From positions 1-6,618 of the forward strand of contig JAJYGE010000309.1 in NCBI GenBank assembly GCA_021785155.1: a stretch of DNA of 6,618 bases. The letters run 5' to 3'. The stretch comes from Planctomycetota bacterium. GTDB taxonomy: Bacteria > Planctomycetota > Phycisphaerae > WQYP01. A model generated the notes under the pieces. It was not told where the DNA came from, did no database searches, and worked only from the letters and a program-made list of their open reading frames with translations. This document shows positions 1 through 5,544 of this stretch, in pieces (the stretch's first letter is position 1; the number at the start of each line of letters is the position of its first letter). The position numbers were made by a program, and so were the translations under genes.

Positions 1-17
1 CCCCCGTCCCGCCACCA

Positions 18-44
18 CCGGTGGATAAATCCACCGGCTAACAT
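18..44 (+). repeat. REP-like palindromic repeat, copy 1
   Basis: A 27-nt element made of a palindrome, arms CCGGTGGAT (18-26) and ATCCACCGG (29-37) around AA, followed by the tail CTAACAT (38-44). The same tail and outer CCGG recur in copies 2 and 3. Short intergenic palindromes with a conserved one-sided tail are the hallmark of REP-type elements; assignment to a named family is not possible from sequence alone. There is no T-tract, so it is not a plain terminator. Confidence 0.75.
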
Positions 45-54
45 AATTTAGCGC

Positions 55-105
55 GGGTGGCGAACGTGACGCCCTGATTGTCCATCACCTGATTCTCGCC
101 AACCC
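55..105. repeat. Inverted repeat between REP copies 1 and 2
   Basis: GGGTGGCGA (55-63) is complementary to TCGCCAACCC (96-105) with one bulged A at 101, giving a 9-bp stem around a 32-nt loop. It fills the spacer between the two same-orientation repeats, so the pair may form a larger composite (BIME-like) structure. It could be chance at this GC content. Confidence 0.35.
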
Positions 106-133
106 CCGGTGGATTAAATCCACCGGCTAACAT
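106..133 (+). repeat. REP-like palindromic repeat, copy 2
   Basis: A 28-nt element in the same orientation as copy 1. The arms are CCGGTGGATT (106-115) and AATCCACCGG (117-126) around a single A, followed by the identical tail CTAACAT (127-133). It differs from copy 1 only at the loop, by one extra base. Confidence 0.75.
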
Positions 134-199
134 GGCCCGCAACATGACCGCACGCCGCTCGCTGGCGATCCGCGCTGCCGCGATCCCAGTTCATCCCGT

Positions 200-227
200 A
201 TGTTAGCCGGCACATTGAATGTGCCGG
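200..227 (-). repeat. REP-like palindromic repeat, copy 3, inverted and with changed arms
   Basis: On the minus strand this reads as arm CCGGCACATT, one C, arm AATGTGCCGG, then the same tail CTAACAT. Relative to copy 2 the arm triplet TGG is replaced by CAC, and the partner triplet CCA by GTG, so all three base pairs are preserved. The 28-nt length, outer CCGG, inner ATT/AAT and tail are unchanged. It lies just downstream of the glycosidase-like gene in that gene's reading direction, but has no U-tract. Confidence 0.7.
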
Positions 228-295
228 GGCACCGGGTCAACATGCCGCAAAATATTGCCGACCATCACACCGTAGCGTACCGCCGCCCCGGGCGT

Positions 296-1384
296 TTATC
301 GCCCTGATACCCAGTGTTGTATCAGAGGCAGCACCGGTTCGCCCTGGGGTGAATACGTGCCGTAATCCGTCGCTTTACTGCCGGGCAGCCACTCCCAGAT
401 AAATGCGCCCGCGAACGCGCTTTCGGGTATTTTTCGCCACACCCTCACAAAGGCCTTGTACGCAATAAATTGATTCCGCGGATTCACCAGCCCCGTACCG
501 ACATAATCCCACGGCTTGGCCAGGGTATTGTCCAGATTGTCCCAGCCAATTTCCGTAAACAGCATCGGCTTGTGCTGCTCGCCGGCGAACCGGAGGATGC
601 GCCGTTTTATGCGCTGCCAACGGGCCATAATTGCGGCCGTGCTCGGATGCCTGGAATCGGACAGATCGTAATAGGAATTCATACCAACATAATCCAACTG
701 CGACCAAAAATGGACATGTTGATAATGATCCCAATTGGCACTGTAGGTCAGACGGCCATGAAAACGCGCGCGTACCGCACGGATGATGCGGAGCCATTGG
801 CCGGTAAACGCTTCGGTGGATAACAATTCGCTGCCGACACACAAAATACTGACATGCGACTGTTGTGCCCATGTGGCGGCGGCCAGTATAAAATCACGAT
901 AGCGCGCAAACCAGATATTCCAGTTTCCGGGTTTGATGATGCCGCGCCAGTCATTGCCCTTGGCATGATTGAGAAGAATAATCGGCATAAGCATCGTGTG
1001 TATGCCCAGATGGTGGGCGTGCAGGAGGACCTTCCTGATTTCAGAGGGCGGCAACGAATCCTGAGAATCAATATGTATATCGTCGGCATGAACGTCATGC
1101 TGCCGCGCATTGATGACAAAATTAATCCACCGGCATCCCATTCCGTGAAGCGTATCAATGGCTCGCACATATTGCGCCAGACCATGCGGATTATCCAGTT
1201 GAATGGAAAAGCCGCGCACGGGTGGCAATCCGGAAATCGGAAAATGCAATGGCACAAGCGGAGCGGATAATCTGTTTACCGCCCGCTGTGGCCGCCCCAT
1301 GCCGCTTACAGCCAACATCAACATAACGGCTACCAATAGCATTGCTGCGGCAGTGACTGTTTGAATGAAGCGTCGGGGTAACAC
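296..1384 (-). CDS. Membrane-anchored GH113-like glycosidase-fold protein
   Basis: Predicted (beta/alpha)8 glycoside-hydrolase-like protein resembling the GH113 (beta-mannanase-type) family; the substrate is unknown. With the GTG start at 1384 it has 362 residues. These comprise a basic N-terminus, one hydrophobic helix at about 7-28 (uncleaved signal anchor, catalytic part outside the cytoplasm) and the TIM-barrel domain at about 55-355. Candidate catalytic residues are Glu186 in VGSELLSTE (acid/base position) and Glu278 in FTEIGW (nucleophile position). SANWDHY (215-221), YVGMNSYY (232-239) and FIWEWLPG (328-335) look like substrate-cleft segments. I chose GTG 1384 because GGAG lies 5 nt upstream. 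An in-frame TTG at 1435 would add 17 residues and lie 12 nt after the DHFR stop, but has no Shine-Dalgarno. From the 1384 start the gap to DHFR is 63 nt, so co-transcription is likely. The family-level call is fairly safe; enzymatic activity is inferred. Confidence 0.82.
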   Translation of the reverse strand: MLPRRFIQTVTAAAMLLVAVMLMLAVSGMGRPQRAVNRLSAPLVPLHFPISGLPPVRGFSIQLDNPHGLAQYVRAIDTLHGMGCRWINFVINARQHDVHADDIHIDSQDSLPPSEIRKVLLHAHHLGIHTMLMPIILLNHAKGNDWRGIIKPGNWNIWFARYRDFILAAATWAQQSHVSILCVGSELLSTEAFTGQWLRIIRAVRARFHGRLTYSANWDHYQHVHFWSQLDYVGMNSYYDLSDSRHPSTAAIMARWQRIKRRILRFAGEQHKPMLFTEIGWDNLDNTLAKPWDYVGTGLVNPRNQFIAYKAFVRVWRKIPESAFAGAFIWEWLPGSKATDYGTYSPQGEPVLPLIQHWVSGR

Positions 1385-1447
1385 ACCATCTCCGGGCCAA
1401 AAGGATAGTTTGCGGTCTGATGGCGGATCTCGCAAACCCGCTGCGGA

Positions 1448-1927
1448 TCAGCGGCGATAATACGTCAGAAATTCCACATCAGGCAGCACCCGGCTTTCCT
1501 GCAAACGCCATTGGTCAACTTGCCACTGGGGGAACCAGGCGTCGCCATCCGGTACCGGATTCATTTTTATGATGCTGATATACATCCGATTCGCCAGGGG
1601 CATGGCCAAGGTGTAAATTTCCGCGCCGCCGACAACAAACAATTCGCGTTCACCGGACTTTTGCGCTGCCGCGACGGCATCCCGCAATTCTGTATACCAT
1701 TGGGTACCCGCCGGAAGGATCGTTGGAACCTTGCGACTTAAAATCAAATTCGTGCGATTGGGCAGCGGCTTGGCAATAGATTCAAATGTTTTGCGTCCCA
1801 TTAAAACAGTATGACCGGTGGTAAGGACTTTGAAATGCTTCAAGTCCTCCGGGACATGCCAAGGCAGTTGGCCTTTGCGGCCAATAACATGATCCGGCGT
1901 CATCGCGGCTATAAGACTTATCAACAT
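1448..1927 (-). CDS. folA: Dihydrofolate reductase
   Basis: Cytoplasmic enzyme that reduces 7,8-dihydrofolate to tetrahydrofolate with NADPH, supplying one-carbon carriers for thymidylate, purine and methionine synthesis. The 159-residue length is typical of bacterial FolA. Motifs in order: N-terminal strand LISLIAAM; IGRKGQLPW (15-23); catalytic acid Asp28 in PEDLKHF, aligning with E. coli Asp27; MGRKTFESI (43-51); Arg58 in PNRTN for the folate glutamate; and FVVGGAEIY (97-105) for the cofactor phosphate-binding turn. I set the start at ATG 1927 because the homologous region begins there. The frame stays open 80 codons further upstream, but that stretch is not DHFR-like. No Shine-Dalgarno precedes the ATG. 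No thymidylate synthase gene is beside it; the glycosidase-like gene follows downstream. Confidence 0.95.
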   Translation of the reverse strand: MLISLIAAMTPDHVIGRKGQLPWHVPEDLKHFKVLTTGHTVLMGRKTFESIAKPLPNRTNLILSRKVPTILPAGTQWYTELRDAVAAAQKSGERELFVVGGAEIYTLAMPLANRMYISIIKMNPVPDGDAWFPQWQVDQWRLQESRVLPDVEFLTYYRR

Positions 1928-1961
1928 CAAACACCATAAAGCATGGACAATTCCAAACCGT

Positions 1962-1990
1962 ACAGTATTGGATTTATCATTTGCAGGCAA
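1962..1990 (-). promoter_or_regulatory. Possible folA promoter
   Basis: On the minus strand TTGCCT (1990-1985), a 17-nt spacer and TACTGT (1967-1962) make a weak sigma70-like pair. It would start transcription near 1955, about 28 nt before the DHFR start codon. The -10 matches the consensus at only three positions, so this is tentative. Confidence 0.2.
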
Positions 1991-2021
1991 GTTGAGCGGT
2001 CCGGTGTGCCGCCCCAGTTTG

Positions 2022-2047
2022 TGCGGCAGTGTGCAACACATTGCGCA
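2022..2047. repeat. Imperfect hairpin upstream of folA
   Basis: TGCGGCAGTGTG (2022-2033) pairs with CACATTGCGCA (2037-2047) around a CAA loop. There are eight consecutive pairs (one G-T wobble), then a bulged G and three more pairs. It lies about 95-120 nt upstream of the DHFR start, upstream of the suggested promoter. There is no T-run on either side, so it is not an intrinsic terminator; role unknown. Confidence 0.4.
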
Positions 2048-2466
2048 GGTTGAAATGTACCATACGCCATAGAGCGGCGGCCTTCGTTCCGACAACTGTG
2101 CTTGCACATCGAAACCGCCGATGCGCGGTATTCCAACGGAGTAGAATGGAAAGGCCGCACCACGCAAGAGGTAGGGGAGGTGATGGAGGAAGCGATTTTA
2201 ATGTTGGCACTGATGATAATATTGGGCGGTAGGTTCAGCAGGTGGGATGAGACCGTGGATAACGCACGCACCGGATGGGCGAACATATTATTAGCCGCCG
2301 GGACGTCGACGGAGCGCGACCCGCAGTCACGGCTTCATGGGGGGATGCCGAGCAATGTGTTATGGATAATAAATAATGAATAAAACGAGGGAATAAGGTC
2401 GAAACGGCGCGAAGAAATGAAGAATTTGAACCCCCGATGCCTCGCAGCGGATGTCGCTGGTCCGGA

Positions 2467-3276
2467 TCAGGTGGCCTTCTCCAGCACCACCAGCATCCGA
2501 AACGCCAGCCAGGGTGCCAGAGGTGCCAGCATATTTTCCAGCGCCTTGGCCGCCGGTGCCGCCGCCATTGGAAGTAAGACCGGCTTGGAAAATCCTCCGG
2601 ACAACGGATACGCGACCATGCTATGTATCTTGCGCTCGCGCACGATTAAATTCGGAAACCGACGCTGAAATTTACCCGCATTCCGAAAAAATAGCAGCGT
2701 AGGAATGGCCTGATTGGCGTCAAACGCGCTGCGGCCCGTGAAAACCGCCGGATCGTTTCCGGAAATATCTCCCGGCTCCCGGAAAATCCGTGCCCGCATA
2801 TTCACCGGTTCGGGATGAGAAACGCGATATAGCACATTGGAAAGCGTGGAAATAAAAGGCTCAACCATCACGATCCGGCCACCTGGCGTCAGCACCCGGT
2901 GCGCCTCGGATAAAAAGGAAAGCGGAAACGGTATATGATGCAGCACATCCTGCATCACCAGATTATCAATTGTTGCATCCGCAAAAGGCAGTCGCATGGC
3001 GTCAGCGGCCAGATCAATATGCTCGGTAGGAACAATATCCGTGACAATCATATCGGGATAAAATGATTTAAAATGCCCCGCCCCGCCGCCAATTTCCACC
3101 ACCACACCATGCGGATGCCGCGGATCCCGCGTTTTGCCGGCGAACCGAGCTGCCATGGCTTGGAAATAATCCCGATAAACCGAACGCAGAAAAGGCCGAT
3201 TATTCCATGCCCGCGCGCGGGCATCAAGGATGTCACGATCCGACCGGGCGGCGGGCCTGGACTTTGAATGTGGCAT
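2467..3276 (-). CDS. Class I SAM-dependent methyltransferase (type 11)
   Basis: Predicted cytoplasmic methyltransferase of 269 residues; the substrate cannot be told from sequence. The Rossmann-like core runs from about 50 to 145. It has the SAM-binding glycine motif VVEIGGGAG (58-67 region), acidic Asp80 at the end of strand 2 (MIVTDI), DAMRLPF (92-98), QDVLHHI (109-115) and the post-motif EAHRVLTPGGRIVMVEP (124-140). The HH after the VL of strand 4 is common in this family. Residues after about 145 are a variable C-terminal region, likely for substrate recognition, with an Ala/Pro/Leu-rich tail. The start is ATG 3276, with GAAGGG about 8 nt upstream. It follows the MCE gene by 73 nt with no clear terminator between, so it may share that transcript. 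Related enzymes often sit in lipid, quinone or polysaccharide clusters; the envelope-gene neighbourhood makes a lipid or glycan target plausible but unproven. Confidence 0.88.
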   Translation of the reverse strand: MPHSKSRPAARSDRDILDARARAWNNRPFLRSVYRDYFQAMAARFAGKTRDPRHPHGVVVEIGGGAGHFKSFYPDMIVTDIVPTEHIDLAADAMRLPFADATIDNLVMQDVLHHIPFPLSFLSEAHRVLTPGGRIVMVEPFISTLSNVLYRVSHPEPVNMRARIFREPGDISGNDPAVFTGRSAFDANQAIPTLLFFRNAGKFQRRFPNLIVRERKIHSMVAYPLSGGFSKPVLLPMAAAPAAKALENMLAPLAPWLAFRMLVVLEKAT

Positions 3277-3349
3277 AATAATAGCCCTTCCCCTGGCTGG
3301 CAGGCCGTGGCGGAAAATGCTTGCGCACGGGCAGCTTACGGCAAAATCT

Positions 3350-4402
3350 TTAGAAGCCGACCTTCACGTCAAATCCCTCCGCTTTGATCTGCTTGACCAG
3401 CCCGTGCAGGCTATCCACGGTGCTTTTCAGCCGCCGGGTTAACTCCAGCAGAGAATTATACAGCCGCGGGTCATGCACGAGGCGTCCGGCCGTACCGTGC
3501 CCCCGCGCAATGGATTCGGTAATGCTATCGACATTTTCCAGAACGCGTGCCAGTTTGACACTCAGCAAGACAATTTTCTGTTGCGCAGTTTTGGCTACGC
3601 TATCAATATCCGTGGCGGTGGCACCCGCCTTATCCAGAACGCCGTTGAAACGCCCTACGGTTCCGGACAATTGTTTCAATGTTCCTTTGAGTTCTTCGGA
3701 GGATATTGCGACATTGGTGAGAATTTCCCGCACTTGCGCGTGTAGCTTACGGCTGCCGACCAGGCCGTTGATGGCGTTGACCGTAATATTCAAGCGTTGA
3801 ATCAGCGCACTGATGTTATTTAGGTCCGAATCATTGGCTTCAGTGCCCCGGACCTGTGCTTTGGTGAGCACAACAGGCTTGAGCAATGCGTGCAGATCAT
3901 CAGCCACACGATCCAATTTATCGCTAAGAACTCCAAACTGCCGTTTCAGCGATGAAAAATCCCGCACCACCGATTTAGGTATCAGGCTTGCCGACGCTGT
4001 ACCGGCCCGGATTTCAGCGCTGCCGTTCATGGGCAGAAATTTATTGTCCATTTTTTGCGGCAGATAGAGCGACACATAGGCCGCCCCGATGGTCTTGGAA
4101 CCAATTTGAGCGATGGTGTTATCCGGCAGGCGGACACTGCGATAGATACCGATAACAATACGCGCCGACTGCATGTTAGACGTCAGGGACACACTTTGCA
4201 CCGCTCCGACGGTAACACCGTTGAATGTGACCAGATCGCCGTACGTCAGACCATCTGCCGTGGAGGCCAGCAATGTGACATTATACGGTGCATTGGGACC
4301 AAAACCCGGCATGCGCCCCAGCAGAAACGCCCCCCATGTGATCAGCACCAGAGCTATGATAATGGTCAGCCCGACTATCGTATTTCGCAACTTCTCATTC
4401 AT
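3350..4402 (-). CDS. MlaD-type MCE domain lipid-transport protein
   Basis: Predicted periplasmic substrate-binding component of an MCE/Mla-type system moving phospholipids or other hydrophobic molecules between membranes. It has 350 residues. One N-terminal TM helix (8-28) anchors it in the inner membrane. The MCE domain spans about 39-115, with the hallmark GLTYGDLVTFNGVTVGAV (51-68) and the beta-strand block IAQIGSKTIGAAYVSLYLP (98-116). A long helical region (about 147-350) includes GHGTAGRLVHDPRLYNSL (311-328), the family's usual G-G-L-DP-LY segment. Helical tails of this kind form tubes in longer MCE proteins. It is almost twice the size of E. coli MlaD. The start is ATG 4402, with AGGA 11 nt upstream; a stronger ribosome site belongs to an overlapping 9-codon ORF. 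Permease (MlaE) and ATPase (MlaF) genes are not in the window. Confidence 0.93.
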   Translation of the reverse strand: MNEKLRNTIVGLTIIIALVLITWGAFLLGRMPGFGPNAPYNVTLLASTADGLTYGDLVTFNGVTVGAVQSVSLTSNMQSARIVIGIYRSVRLPDNTIAQIGSKTIGAAYVSLYLPQKMDNKFLPMNGSAEIRAGTASASLIPKSVVRDFSSLKRQFGVLSDKLDRVADDLHALLKPVVLTKAQVRGTEANDSDLNNISALIQRLNITVNAINGLVGSRKLHAQVREILTNVAISSEELKGTLKQLSGTVGRFNGVLDKAGATATDIDSVAKTAQQKIVLLSVKLARVLENVDSITESIARGHGTAGRLVHDPRLYNSLLELTRRLKSTVDSLHGLVKQIKAEGFDVKVGF

Positions 4403-4424
4403 GCCTGTTTTTTTCCTGACTCAT
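4395..4424 (-). CDS. Possible 9-codon leader ORF overlapping the MCE gene
   Basis: ATG at 4424-4422 opens MSQEKNRHE and stops at TGA 4397-4395, which overlaps the first codons of the MCE gene (ATG 4402-4400). GGGAGG lies only 4 nt before this ATG, a stronger site than the one preceding the MCE start. Such an arrangement suggests translational coupling by re-initiation. An A7 tract inside it (plus-strand T7 at 4408-4414) would fuse the two frames if one A were lost. Translation is not demonstrated. Confidence 0.35.
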   Translation of the reverse strand: MSQEKNRHE

Positions 4425-4436
4425 ATAACCTCCCGC

Positions 4437-4467
4437 ATTTTATACGGTTCCGGCCCGCGTGTCTCTA
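4437..4467 (-). promoter_or_regulatory. Possible promoter of the MCE gene
   Basis: On the minus strand TAGAGA (4467-4462), a 17-nt spacer and TATAAA (4444-4439, within TATAAAAT) resemble a sigma70 promoter. The predicted start near 4432 would leave the GGGAGG site of the leader ORF at the very 5' end of the RNA and give the MCE gene a leader of about 30 nt. This may be an internal promoter of a longer operon. Confidence 0.4.
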
Positions 4468-4509
4468 CCTTGGCATGGATGCACTTTTATTCTTTTATTC
4501 GATCCCGAT

Positions 4510-5022
4510 TTATTCCTGTGATGAACCGGCATGATCGGAACCATTGGCAGATTTATGGCGCTTTTCCAGAATGCGTCCCATCAAGTTACGCCAGGGGATG
4601 GCTTGGGCCACATCTACAATCAGATGGGTCAGAATAGGTTGGGCGGCATCAATCAGCGCATGATGGCGAGGCCGCTGGGAATCCACTCCCGCCGGTGCGC
4701 CATCGTGTGCCGCATCCGCCGCCAAGCCCGCCGAACCCGATGCGTTGGAGGATTCCGGGGGACTTGCGGAGCGATGGCCGCGGTTAAGCGCACGCGTCCA
4801 GAGCATCCGCAGCAGGCCATGGCGGGGAATTTTGGCACCGGCGGCCAGTGTGCCAAATGTGGCGGCAATCCCAATCGCCGGGCCGATATGCCGCCGCAAT
4901 ACATTTACTGGTGCATAGCGAGTTCTCAGGTACTTGCCAAGATGGGTCGTATTGTCGTCCATCTCCTGGAGCACCGCGTTGCGACGAATCTCCAGTTCCT
5001 TTAATTTCGATTCAATACTCAT
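4510..5022 (-). CDS. DUF3618-like membrane-associated protein
   Basis: A protein of 170 residues with no known catalytic motif. The N-terminal 1-33 is a charged helix (ESKLKELEIRRNAVLQEM) like the short N-terminal helix of DUF3618 proteins. A moderately hydrophobic segment follows (about 46-63, GPAIGIAATFGTLAAGAK), probably one membrane insertion. Then comes a Ser/Ala/Gly-rich, probably disordered linker (85-118) and a C-terminal amphipathic stretch (about 125-152). The start ATG 5022 overlaps the upstream stop as ATGA, so translation is almost certainly coupled to the holin-family gene. The position in a DUF883 / holin-family / DUF3618 order is the main support for the family call; sequence similarity is weak and it may be a lineage-specific protein filling that slot. 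Confidence 0.72.
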   Translation of the reverse strand: MSIESKLKELEIRRNAVLQEMDDNTTHLGKYLRTRYAPVNVLRRHIGPAIGIAATFGTLAAGAKIPRHGLLRMLWTRALNRGHRSASPPESSNASGSAGLAADAAHDGAPAGVDSQRPRHHALIDAAQPILTHLIVDVAQAIPWRNLMGRILEKRHKSANGSDHAGSSQE

Positions 5023-5429
5023 CGCGGCGCGACTCCCATTGCAGCGGGCTTGTCTGATTTTCCGGGCGTGTTGGAAACTTCGGTTCGCATAGGCCGGGAA
5101 GCCAGCAACACCAGACCGCCGGCCAGCAGCAGATGGCCGATGGCAAAAATGAGAAAAACCCAGATTGTTGGAACCAAGCCTTCACACGCACGGAAGATGG
5201 CAATTTCAAGAAACACCACCCCGGCCAAGGCCAAGATCACCGCCGCCACCGCCAGGCATACCCGCACCATCGCGTCGCGCAGCGTCACCAGAAGCCGCAG
5301 GGTGATAATCTGCACTTCCAGTTCGATGACATCCAACACGGCACGAAAAATGCGGCGGCTGAATTCGCGCCCCGCCCCCGGCGATTCCGCTGAGTCGGTG
5401 ACAGTATCTTCCGTGGTATCAACAGCCAT
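5019..5429 (-). CDS. Phage-holin-family (holin superfamily III-like) membrane protein
   Basis: A small inner-membrane protein of 136 residues. It has an acidic, Ser/Thr-rich N-terminus (1-20), then an amphipathic helix (about 22-52, FSRRIFRAVLDVIELEVQII). Two strongly hydrophobic TM helices follow (about 54-79 and 86-110), then a polar C-terminal tail. This layout matches PF07332-type 'putative holin-X' proteins, which despite the name are usually chromosomal and not lytic phage holins; YqjE-like proteins are similar. The start is ATG 5429, with GGAG 8 nt upstream. It overlaps the next gene by ATGA and follows the DUF883-like gene by 115 nt. There are no lysis genes nearby, so a phage role is unlikely. 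A role in envelope stress or membrane organisation is inferred from the trio. Confidence 0.82.
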   Translation of the reverse strand: MAVDTTEDTVTDSAESPGAGREFSRRIFRAVLDVIELEVQIITLRLLVTLRDAMVRVCLAVAAVILALAGVVFLEIAIFRACEGLVPTIWVFLIFAIGHLLLAGGLVLLASRPMRTEVSNTPGKSDKPAAMGVAPR

Positions 5430-5476
5430 GGGAGCAACTCCGTAACGTCATGAGATACGACCATGCACCTGATGGC

Positions 5477-5505
5477 AGTATACCGTATCTAGTGCCCTGT
5501 TCCAC
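5477..5505 (-). promoter_or_regulatory. Possible promoter of the holin-family gene
   Basis: On the minus strand GTGGAA (5505-5500), 17 nt, then TATACT (5482-5477) resembles a sigma70 promoter with a good -10 and a poor -35. It would start transcription about 40 nt before the holin-family ATG. The palindrome at 5504-5519 touches its -35 edge, which suits regulation there. Confidence 0.35.
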
Positions 5506-5519
5506 CCGTAATTACGGGT
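5504..5519. promoter_or_regulatory. Perfect 16-bp palindrome, candidate operator
   Basis: ACCCGTAATTACGGGT is identical to its reverse complement over all 16 bases. It lies in the 115-nt space between the DUF883-like and holin-family genes, overlapping the -35 edge of a possible promoter. An uninterrupted palindrome without a loop suits a dimeric DNA-binding protein better than an RNA hairpin, and no T-tract follows on either strand. It could alternatively be a weak terminator or chance. Confidence 0.4.
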
Positions 5520-5544
5520 TGACGGAGGGCCAAGGGCCAGATGA

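Larger units (their letters stand above)
1928..2466. other. 539-nt gap with no convincing gene
   Basis: This lies between the methyltransferase stop and the DHFR start. Open frames exist on both strands, but none has a recognisable family or a well-placed ribosome binding site. The plus-strand frame at 2102-2383 starts with TTG and contains one hydrophobic stretch (EEAILMLALMIILGG). An internal ATG there has an AGGGGAGG only 2 nt upstream, too close for a normal start. Identifiable contents are a hairpin at 2022-2047, a weak folA promoter and a tRNA T-arm-like string at 2424-2446. The gap probably separates two minus-strand transcription units and holds a long DHFR leader. Confidence 0.6.

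Noticed and set aside
18..133. CRISPR-like array
   Set aside because: Only two same-orientation units, internally palindromic along almost their whole length, with the third copy inverted; spacing is irregular and no cas genes are present.
1385..1435. TTG start for the glycosidase-like protein
   Set aside because: No ribosome binding site; the GTG at 1384 has GGAG at good spacing and leaves a clean signal-anchor N-terminus. Not fully excluded.
1928..2167. 80-codon N-terminal extension of the DHFR frame
   Set aside because: The extension shows no DHFR-like or other recognisable sequence, and the family's first strand begins exactly at Met 1927.
2102..2383. Plus-strand 93-codon ORF with one hydrophobic segment
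   Set aside because: TTG start, no recognisable family, no usable Shine-Dalgarno, and composition unlike the neighbouring genes.
4531..5004. Long plus-strand ORF opposite the DUF3618-like gene
   Set aside because: Antisense shadow, rich in Arg and Cys, with no homology signal; the minus-strand gene is supported by ATGA coupling.
5019..5429. Prophage lysis cassette
   Set aside because: The protein is holin-like only by superfamily; there is no endolysin, spanin or phage structural gene nearby, and the context is the chromosomal DUF883/DUF3618 trio.
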